Assembly (NCBI GenBank): GCA_003223995.1
Contig: QHYA01000167.1
Location: forward strand, 1-16,132
DNA from: Acidobacteriota bacterium
GTDB taxonomy: Bacteria; Acidobacteriota; Polarisedimenticolia; QHYA01
DNA: 16,132 nucleotides
Direction of reading: 5' to 3'
The translations under genes were made by a program, and so were the position numbers. This document shows positions 7,200 through 14,284 of the stretch, one piece after another (the stretch's first letter is position 1; each line of letters starts with the position of its first letter). The notes beneath the pieces were generated by a model, which had not been told where the DNA came from, did not search any database, and saw nothing but the letters and a program-made list of their open reading frames with translations.

Positions 7200-7583
7200 A
7201 TGAAGACTCCGCTGAGCCGCACGCCACTCGAACTCCCCCGCCAGGCCCTCTATCAAAAGCACTATTCCGCCGTTCTCTGCGGGGATGGCAGCATTCTGCC
7301 CATCGAAGAAAGGCTGGGGCGCCGCCTGCTGCGCACGATCGACCCCACATGCCGGGAAGGGCGTGACCTCCTCCGCCGCGGTTGGGTCGCTCTGCGCACC
7401 CTGGACGGCAAGAGCATCGAGAGGACCCCTGTCTTGCGAGTCTATGCGAGGCTCAGGGAAGAGGCGGAGGCACGACTGGCAGAACGTCCCGAAGACGCGC
7501 CCTGGTGCCAACACTACCGCTCGATGCTCGCATCCATCGAACGGTGGGAGCGCTCCCTCGAACCCGGAGCAAGGGACCACTGA
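7200..7583 (+). CDS. Hypothetical protein, 127 aa
   Basis: I do not recognise this protein. It is a charged, probably soluble 127-residue chain with many Arg and Glu residues, a predicted helical C-terminal half (VYARLREEAEARLAERPED and on), and no signal peptide or membrane segment. The reason to believe it is a strong GGGAGG ribosome-binding site (7187-7192) seven bases before the ATG. The frame also runs 8 codons further upstream from an earlier start, but that has no such site. Open frames exist in other phases here, as is common in GC-rich DNA, so the reading frame is likely rather than certain. It follows the diguanylate cyclase gene by 99 bases on the same strand. A TTGACA at 7144-7149 has no matching -10 element. 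Confidence 0.55.
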   Translation: MKTPLSRTPLELPRQALYQKHYSAVLCGDGSILPIEERLGRRLLRTIDPTCREGRDLLRRGWVALRTLDGKSIERTPVLRVYARLREEAEARLAERPEDAPWCQHYRSMLASIERWERSLEPGARDH

Positions 7584-7753
7584 GCAGGGCCCCCTGGCCT
7601 CCAGTCTCGCTCAAGAGCCTCGTCCGTTTCGCCAGAGAAGCAGATGCTCGTACGTCAACCGCGGGCGTGGCCTCGTTGTCAAGAACCGGGGAAGACTGCG
7701 GCCTCCCTCACCGGCAATGGATGCCCGGCGGAACCTGTCAACGGGAACTTCCT

Positions 7754-8233
7754 TCAGTCTCCTGACTTGAGCGACTTCTTGATCGCTTCCACGATGAAAT
7801 TCTGCATGGAAGGTTTCTGGTTCTTTACTGCCTGGTAAACCAGATGAGGGAGCTTCAGCGAGATCTGCACGCCCTCCTCGTCCAGTGTGTCTAGCCACCC
7901 GCAGAACTCGTCCCACCCATTGAAGGTCAGCTCGCCAATGGCTCCCTTCTTGTAGAGCTCGATCAGCACGATATCGTCCTTCAACTTGAAGAGGACATCC
8001 TCTTCGTCATAGTTGTTGAAGTCGCTGTAGGCGAAGAACTTAACCTCACCGGCGGTCTGCTCCTTGCCTTTCACGCTGATCTCGGGGCTCTTGTTGCACC
8101 GCAGCAGAATGTGGTCGCCCTTTCCCTTGAAGTGGAAAGCAAGAATCGGGTCCGTCTTCCGGTTGTCATCGGAAGGGGTTTTCAGCGCCCTGAAGATGCG
8201 GCGCGCGATCTGCTTGTTGGTTCGAAAGGCCAT
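7754..8233 (-). CDS. Hypothetical protein with a ribbon-helix-helix-like C-terminus
   Basis: The 159-residue protein is not one I recognise as a whole. The first 120 residues are mixed alpha/beta, rich in Lys, Asp and Phe (HFKGKGDHILLRC, FFAYSDFNNYDEED). Residues 121-157 read GVQISLKLPHLVYQAVKNQ then KPSMQNFIVEAIKKSLKS. This matches the Arc/MetJ-type layout of a strand with alternating hydrophobics, a helix, a turn containing Ser, and a helix ending in I-x-EAI-x-x-x-L. A DNA-binding dimer is therefore possible, which is an inference. Codon use is more AT-rich than in neighbouring genes, a possible sign of transfer. The ATG has a G-run (GGGGGG, 8242-8237) just upstream and a good promoter at 8280-8307. 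No toxin partner is adjacent. Confidence 0.75.
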   Translation of the reverse strand: MAFRTNKQIARRIFRALKTPSDDNRKTDPILAFHFKGKGDHILLRCNKSPEISVKGKEQTAGEVKFFAYSDFNNYDEEDVLFKLKDDIVLIELYKKGAIGELTFNGWDEFCGWLDTLDEEGVQISLKLPHLVYQAVKNQKPSMQNFIVEAIKKSLKSGD

Positions 8234-8279
8234 CTACCCCCCGCTATTTCGAATATCCACGCGGTTTTTTGGGAGCGCC

Positions 8280-8307
8280 ATTATAGGCGCCGGTAAGCTC
8301 TTTTCAA
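8280..8307 (-). promoter_or_regulatory. Sigma70-type promoter of the 159-aa hypothetical gene
   Basis: On the minus strand TTGAAA (8307-8302), a 16-base spacer and a perfect TATAAT (8285-8280) predict a start near 8273 and a leader of about 40 bases before the ATG at 8233. Confidence 0.7.
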
Positions 8308-8523
8308 CCGAAGAGCGCAGCGATGCAGCGACTGCCCCGACCCTGTCGGCCAAATCCCGTTCCCTGACAACCCAAGGTGCTCCTCTCCGAAGAAGGGCAG
8401 GAGCAGGTCTCATTAAAGTCTATACTCTATTCAATAAAAGTGCATATATATATTGTGATTCTACATACCTAATTGCAAATTTACTCCTGTACGCGACCCA
8501 GGCCGATACAAACCAGCTTTACC

Positions 8524-8536
8524 GACCCATTGGGTC
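8524..8536. promoter_or_regulatory. Palindrome GACCCA-T-TGGGTC next to the ribosome-binding site
   Basis: This is a perfect 6+6 palindrome with one central base, directly before the AAGAGGAG ribosome-binding site of the small exported protein. A further GACCCA half-site stands 29 bases upstream (8495-8500). The loop is too short for an RNA hairpin, so a protein-binding operator is the more natural reading. It could also be chance. Confidence 0.35.
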
Positions 8537-8550
8537 AAGAGGAGTGCGCC

Positions 8551-8829
8551 ATGTCTTTTCGGCGAATAGCTCGGTTCATTCTGTGCTCTCTCTTGCTCTG
8601 CGCGACCACCCTACCTCTTCTGGCCCTACCTGTTAATGGTAGGAATCCGAAAGTTCAGCTTGACGATTTCTTCACCTTCGTCCTTGTCCCGATCTCCATT
8701 CCCCCCGGTGGCGGGGGATTCGTCCCTGTTCCCGTCAAGTTCAAGCAAGCCTCCCTGGAAACTGTTCCCGTTCCTAACGGGACCATGCCAATCTGGCAAG
8801 ACCCGACACAGTTGCTACCCGCTCACTAA
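8551..8829 (+). CDS. Small exported hypothetical protein, 92 aa
   Basis: I do not recognise this protein. It starts MSFRRIARFILCSLLLCATTL, a typical Sec signal peptide with a basic N-region and a Leu-rich core, with likely cleavage near LLALPV. The mature part is about 65 residues, rich in Pro, Val and Gly (PISIPPGGGGFVPVPVKF), and ends TMPIWQDPTQLLPAH. The frame is open 26 codons further upstream, but the ATG at 8551 has an AAGAGGAG ribosome-binding site 6 bases before it and starts the signal peptide cleanly. It precedes the giant kinase/activator gene by 92 bases on the same strand. It is AT-richer than the surroundings. It could be a signal or accessory factor of the downstream regulator, which is only an inference from position. 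Confidence 0.65.
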   Translation: MSFRRIARFILCSLLLCATTLPLLALPVNGRNPKVQLDDFFTFVLVPISIPPGGGGFVPVPVKFKQASLETVPVPNGTMPIWQDPTQLLPAH

Positions 8830-8866
8830 GGGACTTCACCCATCTCATTTTGATACTTTCCCTTAG
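8826..8866 (+). other. Inverted repeat at the end of the small exported protein gene
   Basis: CTAAGGGA (8826-8833) and TCCCTTAG (8859-8866) form a perfect 8-bp stem around a 25-base loop, overlapping the stop codon. There is no T-run, so it is at best a weak terminator, an attenuator or an RNA-stability element between this gene and the kinase/activator gene. Confidence 0.35.
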
Positions 8867-8877
8867 CTAACTCCCTC

Positions 8878-8923
8878 ATATCGATGATATATTCCACGCG
8901 TTCCCACGTGAGGGGGGACGCGT
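8878..8923. promoter_or_regulatory. Candidate operator elements before the kinase/activator gene
   Basis: ATATC-GAT-GATAT (8878-8890) is a short palindrome. Two copies of the palindrome ACGCGT (8896-8901 and 8918-8923) stand 22 bases apart, about two helical turns, and the second overlaps the GTG start. Spacing and position would suit repression or autoregulation, but the elements are short and no promoter hexamers are clear here. Confidence 0.25.
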
Positions 8924-11900
8924 GTACATTGGTTCGCGTTACGAGACGACCCTCCAGATCGGCGAGGGCGCTTCAAGCGCCGTCTGGAGGGCCCGCGATC
9001 TTCTCGAGAACAGCCGGGCCGTCGCCCTCAAGATCCTGCATCAGAGGGAAGGTTCTGCAGTCGAGCGCTTTCGCGACGAATGCCGGTTGCTCAACCGCCT
9101 GCGCCACCCCGGGGTCGTCTCGCTCTACGAGTGTGGTTTCGACAGAGAGCTGGGGCGAGCGTTCGCCGCCACCGAGTGCGTGGATGGAAGCGATTTTCTT
9201 GCCGCCCTGAGCGGCGCCTCCTCGGCGCGGCTTTTTGGAGCGCTCTGTCAGATCTGCTCCATCCTGGACTTTCTGCACCGGCGGGGAATCGCGCACGGGG
9301 ACCTCAAGCCCTCCCACATGCTCGTCAGCCGCGAAGGGAAGATCGTGCTCCTGGACCTTGGGCTGGCCCATGCGATCCGCAAGGGAGAAGGAAATGCTCC
9401 GTCGGGCACGCTCCCCTACACTGCCCCTGAAATCCTCCAAGGAAAGCCTGCGGACGGACGTTCGGACCTCTACGCGCTGGGAGTGGTTCTCTTTCAGCTT
9501 CTCGAAAACCGCCTCCCATTCGACGGCTCCACACCGGCGGATGTCATCCGATCTCATCTGTCCTCCTCCCGGCCGCGGCTCGAGAAGGCGCTTGGCTCGG
9601 GGTGGGCTTGGCTCGCACCTTCCATCGATCGGCTTCTCGCCCTCGACCCCGCTTGTCGGCCCGCGCAGGCCCGCGAGCTCGTTCTCGAATGGGCCAGAGC
9701 CCTGGACTTGCCTCCACCTGGCTGGACTTCGGAAGCGATTCCGTCCCTGGCAGAGCTCCCATTGACGGGCCGCTCCAGCGAGATGGCCTCCATCGAATCG
9801 TGGATCGAAGGGTTTTCGGAAGGAAACCGCGAGGCGCCGGAGGTCGTCCTCGTCATCGAGGGGGAGGGCGGCATCGGAAAGACGAGACTCCTCCGAGAGG
9901 CTCGCGCCGCGGCCCGCTGGCACGGCGTCGTCACTGCGGAAAGCAGAGGAAGCGAGATCGCCGGCGCGCCTTTCGGGATCTGGGCCGAGCTTCTGAGGCA
10001 GCTTCGACCTGCAGCGGAGCAGTCGGATGTGGTCTGCAGGTCCCTGTACGCGGACTGCGAAGAAACGCTTTCCGCAACTCACAGCCACCGGCCCACCGAT
10101 GAGAACGAGATTGGGTTTCGCTACGCGCGCCTGCTCGAGGAGATCTCGAGGAGAGTCCCGGTCCTCCTGCTGATCGATGACTTCCACTGGGCCGATGGCC
10201 CCAGCAGGCATCTGCTCGAGAAGCTCTCACGCGAACTGGAGGGCCAGAGGGTTCGCATCGCCATCTCCATCGGAACGGACCCTGGTCTCGCAGGTCTCCC
10301 GGACCGGATGTACAAGGAGGGAAGGACCAAGAGGATCGGCCTGGTCCGTCTCGAGCCGGAGGACCTCGGCCATCTTGTCCAGTCTGTGCTCTGCGGAGAG
10401 GCGGCGCCCGAAGGCTTCGTCGCCGCTCTCCACAGGGCTTCGGGTGGCAATCCCCTGTTCGTCCATGAAACCCTTGAAGCCGCGGCGCTTGCCGAAGGGC
10501 CGCTGCTCGAGAGGAGAGAGTGGGCGCTCTCCTTCGAGAAGCTGGTACCGCCGAGCGTCGACGGGGCCCTATCTCGGCGCCTGAGGTTTCTCTCGACCGG
10601 GAGCCTCGATCAGGCGAGGACGCTGGCGGCTCTCGGGGAGAGCATCCCTTTCGATCTGGCCGGAGCTTCGCTCGGATCTTCGCCCGAAGAACTCAGGCGA
10701 CTCCTCGACTTGCTGGAACGATCGAACATCATCGTTCCTCAGTCAGAGACTCCGGGACGAGTCGTCTTCCGTCACGCTCGACTTCAACAGATTCTCTACT
10801 CCCAGCTCGATGAGGCTCGCAAGCGAGAGATCCACCTGGCAGCCGCGAGGATTCTGTTCGGGATGGGTCAGGAGGCCTGGGCGGAACTGATCAGCTTTCA
10901 CTTGCTCAGGGCCGGGGACGATTCCGCCATCGTCCGGAATTGCAGAATCGCAGCGGAGAAGGCAAAGAAGCTCCAGGCTTTTGGGACGGCCGCGCGATAT
11001 CTTCGCGAAGCCCTCAGGAGAGTCAGCCCTGAAGATCCCGACTGGGCGGAGACCGTTCTTGAGCTCGCGTCCTGTCTCGTCGGTGGCGGCTACCATGACG
11101 AAGCGCTGGAGGCCCTGGTCCCCCTCGAGGCTCGATCCGAACTGCTCGGTCGCTCGCTGCTCTCCTCGCTCCTCGCGAGGAAGGCCACCGCCCTCATGAG
11201 GCGGCACCCCGGCACATCCGAAGGCCTGGCGGAAGCGGAGAGAGCTGTCGCCCTTGCAACTCAGGAAGGGGACCCTGAAGCGGCGATAGCCGTCATGAAG
11301 GAGATGGCGGTCGCCCAGGCGCGCCAGGGGCGCTACCGGGAGGCTTTGCCCCACTTTCAGAAGGCTCTCAAGCTTGCCGAAGGCGCTTCGAGCCATCGCG
11401 TCCGGTCAGAACTCCTGAACAACCTGGGCATTGTCCACATCTACCTCTCCGAGCTCGACCAGGCCGAGAGCAGACTCCAGGAGGCTCAAACACTCGCATT
11501 CGAGATAGGCGACAAGCCGATCCTCGCGTCTTCGTTCCACAACCTAAGCATCGTCTATCAACGGCAAGGCCGCCGCGAAGCACTGATCGAGGCCGCAGGG
11601 TGCACGGCGCGACTGGAAAAGAGCTTGGGCCATCACGGCAACCGCGGCGCGGCGCTCTGCAGCATGGGCACAGGTCACAAGCAATCCGGACAGCTCGACC
11701 AGGCGTTGAAAAGCTTCGAAGAAGCGCGGACAGCGCTGCGAAAGGGCGGAGACAGGGGAAGGGAAGTATTCGCGCTCGACCTGCAAGGCGACGTCTTTCG
11801 CACCTGCGGACGCTTCGACGACGCCCTGAGATGCCACGGCGAGGCTCTTGCGCTGTCGGAATCCGACCAGGACTTCGTGCAGCAGGCCTATGCCTGCGCC

Positions 11901-13940
11901 GCTCTCGCCCAGGACCATCTGGAAAGGGGGGACCTCGCTGCGGCGAGAAGCGCGGCTGAACGGGCGGTCCTGATCAGCGACGGCCTGGCCAGTCTGCGCG
12001 TCCGCGCTCGCGCCGCGCTCACTCTGGCCGACATCGATCTGGCGGAGGGCCACGACGGCCGCGCCCTTGCCACCGCCGAGCGGCTTCTCGGGCTCGGCGA
12101 CCAGTCAGGGACGCTGGGAGAGCTGGAGGCGGACATCTACCTGCTGCTGGCCCGGGCCCACGCCAAGCGCGGGGAAACAAGGGAAGCCTCGGCCGCCTTC
12201 ACCAGGGCCCTGGCCAGGGTGGAAGCCCTCAAGCTGCTCGAGGAGAAGGCGCTCGCCCTGCATGCCCGTTCGCTGTTCGAGGACTCCGACGAACTCAGGG
12301 CTGCGGCCAGGCAGACCCGTCGCCAGGCGGCGGAGGTCATCCGTCACATCGCCTCACAGATAGGCGATGCCGCTCTCACGCGGGACTACCTCGCGGTCGG
12401 CTGGCGGGCGAGGCTGCTGGAGCGCCATGAGGCCGACTCCTCCGTGCCCGGAGTGGCGGGGGCCAGCGAACGCCGCCTCGAGGCCCTGTACGACATCGTC
12501 GCATCCATCAACTCCCTACTCGATCCCGAGCCGCTGCTCGAGAAGGTCATGGATATCGCCGTGTCGATCGTCGGCGCCGAGCGGGGTCTTCTGATCCTCC
12601 TCGATCCGGATTCCGGGGCTTTCGAGGTGAAGGTGGCGAGGGGGGTCGACCGTGAAACGATCGTGGACGCGACAAGGTACTCCCGCGGCATCGTGCGCGA
12701 AGCCGGCCAGGGGCAATCGATCCTCGCCATCGACGCCGAGCAGGACGGGCGGTTCCAGGACTTCCGTTCAGTGAGCCTGTTCCACATCAAGTCGCTGATG
12801 TGCGCCCCTCTCAAGCTGCACGATCGGATCATCGGCACCGTTTACCTGGACAGCCGCCTGACGGGCTCCGGCTTCTCCGAACAGGACCTTCGTTTCCTGG
12901 AGGCTTTCGCTCATCACGCAGCCATCGCGATCGAGAACGCACGGCTCCATGCCGAGCTGCGCACGGAAAACGACCTGCTGAGAAAGACCACGGAGGACCG
13001 CTATTCGTTCGGCAACCTGCTGGGGCGCAGCCGCACGATGCAACAGGTCTTCGAGCTGCTGGAACGGGCCGCCGAGTCGAGCCTCCCGGTCCTGATCGAG
13101 GGAGAGAGCGGCACCGGCAAGGAGCTCGTGGCCAGAGCGCTCCATTTCAATGGATCCCGGCGTTCGGGGTCGTTCGTCTCCCAGAACTGCACGGCGATCC
13201 CCGAGGCGCTGCTGGAGAGCGAGCTTTTCGGGCACGTCCGCGGCGCCTTCACGGGTGCCGACCGCGATCGCAAGGGCCTGTTCGAGCTGGCCCACCGCGG
13301 GAGCCTGTTCCTCGATGAGATCGGGGACCTTCCCCTCTCGATGCAGCCGAAACTGCTGCGTGTGCTGGAGGAGGGGGAGTTCCGGCCACTCGGCAGCCGC
13401 CGGGCGCTGCGTGTCGATGTCCGGGTGATCAGCGCCACGAATCGCGACCTCGGACAGATGCTCGCCGACGGTCTGTTTCGCGAGGACCTCTATTACCGGC
13501 TGAACGTCCTCAAGGTCTCCATGCCCCCCTTGCGGGAGCGCCGCGAGGACATTCCCGTCTTGGTCGAGCACCTCCTCGGCCAGGCGGCCCAAGAACGAGG
13601 CGCAGCGAAGCTCGTCATCGACGGCAAGCTGCTGGCACTGTTCATACGGTATGACTGGCCGGGGAATGTCCGTGAGCTCGAAAACGTTCTCTCCCGCCTC
13701 GCGGTCACCCGCCGAGGTTCCAGGATCACACTCCGGGATCTGGAGTCCGATCGGGAGCTTTCCCGAGCTTTCGGGCTGGTCGATTCGCCTGCACCCGTGG
13801 ATTCTCTGAGGGATCTCGAACGCCGCCAGATCCACCACGCGCTGGAAAAGACAGCTGGCAACAGGGAGCAGGCAGCGAAGCTCCTCGGCATCAGCCGTGC
13901 CACGATCTTTAGAAAGATCCGCGATCTCCACCTCGGGTGA
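8922..13940 (+). CDS. Giant Ser/Thr kinase - ATPase - TPR - GAF - sigma54 activator fusion regulator
   Basis: This single 1672-residue cytoplasmic protein combines a kinase, a signalling ATPase and a transcription activator. The kinase domain (about 7-260) has the G-loop GEGASSAV, VALKIL (Lys37), the catalytic loop HGDLKPSH (Asp127), DLG (145-147), GTLPYTAPE and SDLYALG. The Asn normally at position 132 is His, so activity is uncertain. The MalT/AAA_16-type ATPase (about 282-620) has Walker A GEGGIGKT (314-321), Walker B LLLIDDFHWAD and GGNPLFV. TPR-like helical repeats span about 640-1150. A GAF domain covers about 1180-1340. The sigma54-activating AAA+ domain (about 1360-1590) has GESGTGKE (1394-1401), ESELFGH, GAFTGA (1441-1446), LFLDEIGD and the DWPGNVRELENVL motif. 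A Fis-type helix-turn-helix (1635-1670) ends in AAKLLGISRATIFRKIRDL. The GTG start has a GGGGGG ribosome-binding site 4-5 bases upstream. GAFTGA and the Walker motifs are intact, so it should activate sigma54 RNA polymerase, probably at the adjacent subtilase promoter. Confidence 0.93.
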   Translation: MYIGSRYETTLQIGEGASSAVWRARDLLENSRAVALKILHQREGSAVERFRDECRLLNRLRHPGVVSLYECGFDRELGRAFAATECVDGSDFLAALSGASSARLFGALCQICSILDFLHRRGIAHGDLKPSHMLVSREGKIVLLDLGLAHAIRKGEGNAPSGTLPYTAPEILQGKPADGRSDLYALGVVLFQLLENRLPFDGSTPADVIRSHLSSSRPRLEKALGSGWAWLAPSIDRLLALDPACRPAQARELVLEWARALDLPPPGWTSEAIPSLAELPLTGRSSEMASIESWIEGFSEGNREAPEVVLVIEGEGGIGKTRLLREARAAARWHGVVTAESRGSEIAGAPFGIWAELLRQLRPAAEQSDVVCRSLYADCEETLSATHSHRPTDENEIGFRYARLLEEISRRVPVLLLIDDFHWADGPSRHLLEKLSRELEGQRVRIAISIGTDPGLAGLPDRMYKEGRTKRIGLVRLEPEDLGHLVQSVLCGEAAPEGFVAALHRASGGNPLFVHETLEAAALAEGPLLERREWALSFEKLVPPSVDGALSRRLRFLSTGSLDQARTLAALGESIPFDLAGASLGSSPEELRRLLDLLERSNIIVPQSETPGRVVFRHARLQQILYSQLDEARKREIHLAAARILFGMGQEAWAELISFHLLRAGDDSAIVRNCRIAAEKAKKLQAFGTAARYLREALRRVSPEDPDWAETVLELASCLVGGGYHDEALEALVPLEARSELLGRSLLSSLLARKATALMRRHPGTSEGLAEAERAVALATQEGDPEAAIAVMKEMAVAQARQGRYREALPHFQKALKLAEGASSHRVRSELLNNLGIVHIYLSELDQAESRLQEAQTLAFEIGDKPILASSFHNLSIVYQRQGRREALIEAAGCTARLEKSLGHHGNRGAALCSMGTGHKQSGQLDQALKSFEEARTALRKGGDRGREVFALDLQGDVFRTCGRFDDALRCHGEALALSESDQDFVQQAYACAALAQDHLERGDLAAARSAAERAVLISDGLASLRVRARAALTLADIDLAEGHDGRALATAERLLGLGDQSGTLGELEADIYLLLARAHAKRGETREASAAFTRALARVEALKLLEEKALALHARSLFEDSDELRAAARQTRRQAAEVIRHIASQIGDAALTRDYLAVGWRARLLERHEADSSVPGVAGASERRLEALYDIVASINSLLDPEPLLEKVMDIAVSIVGAERGLLILLDPDSGAFEVKVARGVDRETIVDATRYSRGIVREAGQGQSILAIDAEQDGRFQDFRSVSLFHIKSLMCAPLKLHDRIIGTVYLDSRLTGSGFSEQDLRFLEAFAHHAAIAIENARLHAELRTENDLLRKTTEDRYSFGNLLGRSRTMQQVFELLERAAESSLPVLIEGESGTGKELVARALHFNGSRRSGSFVSQNCTAIPEALLESELFGHVRGAFTGADRDRKGLFELAHRGSLFLDEIGDLPLSMQPKLLRVLEEGEFRPLGSRRALRVDVRVISATNRDLGQMLADGLFREDLYYRLNVLKVSMPPLRERREDIPVLVEHLLGQAAQERGAAKLVIDGKLLALFIRYDWPGNVRELENVLSRLAVTRRGSRITLRDLESDRELSRAFGLVDSPAPVDSLRDLERRQIHHALEKTAGNREQAAKLLGISRATIFRKIRDLHLG

Positions 13941-14022
13941 GGACCGACTCAGATTGAGACTTCCGGTCGCGCCCGCTGCCAAACGAGCTCAAGTACTTAT
14001 TTCACAGTGAGTTGACCGCATT

Positions 14023-14048
14023 CATGGGGAGACCGTAGTCTCACCATG
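14023..14048. promoter_or_regulatory. Probable enhancer/UAS: 11+11 inverted repeat
   Basis: CATGGGGAGAC (14023-14033) and GTCTCACCATG (14038-14048) are inverted repeats matching at 10 of 11 positions around the spacer CGTA. The centre lies about 145 bases upstream of the predicted sigma54 start, the usual distance for activator enhancer sites, and directly downstream of a gene for a Fis-type sigma54 activator. Two direct GTTGAC copies (14011-14016 and 14053-14058) flank it. Binding by the adjacent regulator is inferred. Confidence 0.6.
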
Positions 14049-14152
14049 AGCCGTTGACTCTGGGGCGAAGCTTTCCTCTTCAGGTCTCGGAATACCCGAT
14101 AACATGCTGAATCAAATGGAGTTAGCATTGGCGTTCCCCTACTTCGCCGGCC

Positions 14153-14169
14153 CTGGCAACCCCGTTGCT
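14153..14169 (+). promoter_or_regulatory. Sigma54 (-24/-12) promoter of the subtilase gene
   Basis: CTGGCA, six bases, then TTGCT gives GG and GC exactly 10 bases apart, as in the consensus YTGGCACGRNNNTTGCW. All invariant -24 and -12 bases are present; mismatches are only in the less conserved CGR part. Transcription would start near 14180, 105 bases before the subtilase ATG. Confidence 0.7.
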
Positions 14170-14284
14170 CAGTAATGGGATGTCATCGAACCTCGCGACC
14201 CCAATTTCGGGTGAACGGAAGGGCGACGACGAAACATTGAGACCCCGGCGCTCGCAGCGCTTGGTCAGTAGAAGGGGGAGAAAG

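Larger units (their letters stand above)
8234..8550. other. Intergenic region with AT-rich island, hairpin and palindrome
   Basis: This 317-base gap separates two divergent genes. Next to the minus-strand gene it holds the promoter annotated separately. A hairpin-capable repeat TGCTCCT/AGGAGCA lies at 8378-8405 (loop GAAGAA plus a partial inner stem) with no T-run on either strand. The stretch 8410-8490 is strikingly AT-rich for this genome (tandem ATATATAT, TATACT, TTCAATAAAA). It probably holds the promoter of the small exported protein, although no clean -35/-10 pair stands out. Just before that gene's ribosome-binding site is a 13-base palindrome. Confidence 0.6.
13941..14284 (+). other. 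Intergenic control region of the subtilase gene
   Basis: This 344-base gap lies between the activator gene and the subtilase. It holds a long inverted repeat (14023-14048), a second imperfect inverted repeat ATGCTGA-N11-TTAGCAT (14104-14128), a sigma54-like promoter (14153-14169), a leader of about 105 bases with a short GCGCT/AGCGC hairpin (14248-14260), and a G-rich ribosome-binding site (14274-14280). No ORF with coding character was found, and no intrinsic terminator for the activator gene is visible. Confidence 0.7.

Noticed and set aside
8973..10211. Minus-strand ORF of 412 codons opposite the kinase/ATPase part
   Set aside because: Shadow of the coding strand; the kinase and Walker motifs fix the true frame.
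12768..13982. Minus-strand ORF of 404 codons opposite the sigma54 activator domain
   Set aside because: Antisense to a strongly conserved AAA+ domain; the translation has no recognisable motif.
14104..14128. IHF-type site within ATGCTGA-N11-TTAGCAT
   Set aside because: AATCAA is present but the TTR part is two bases too far away for the consensus; only the imperfect inverted repeat is kept as an observation.
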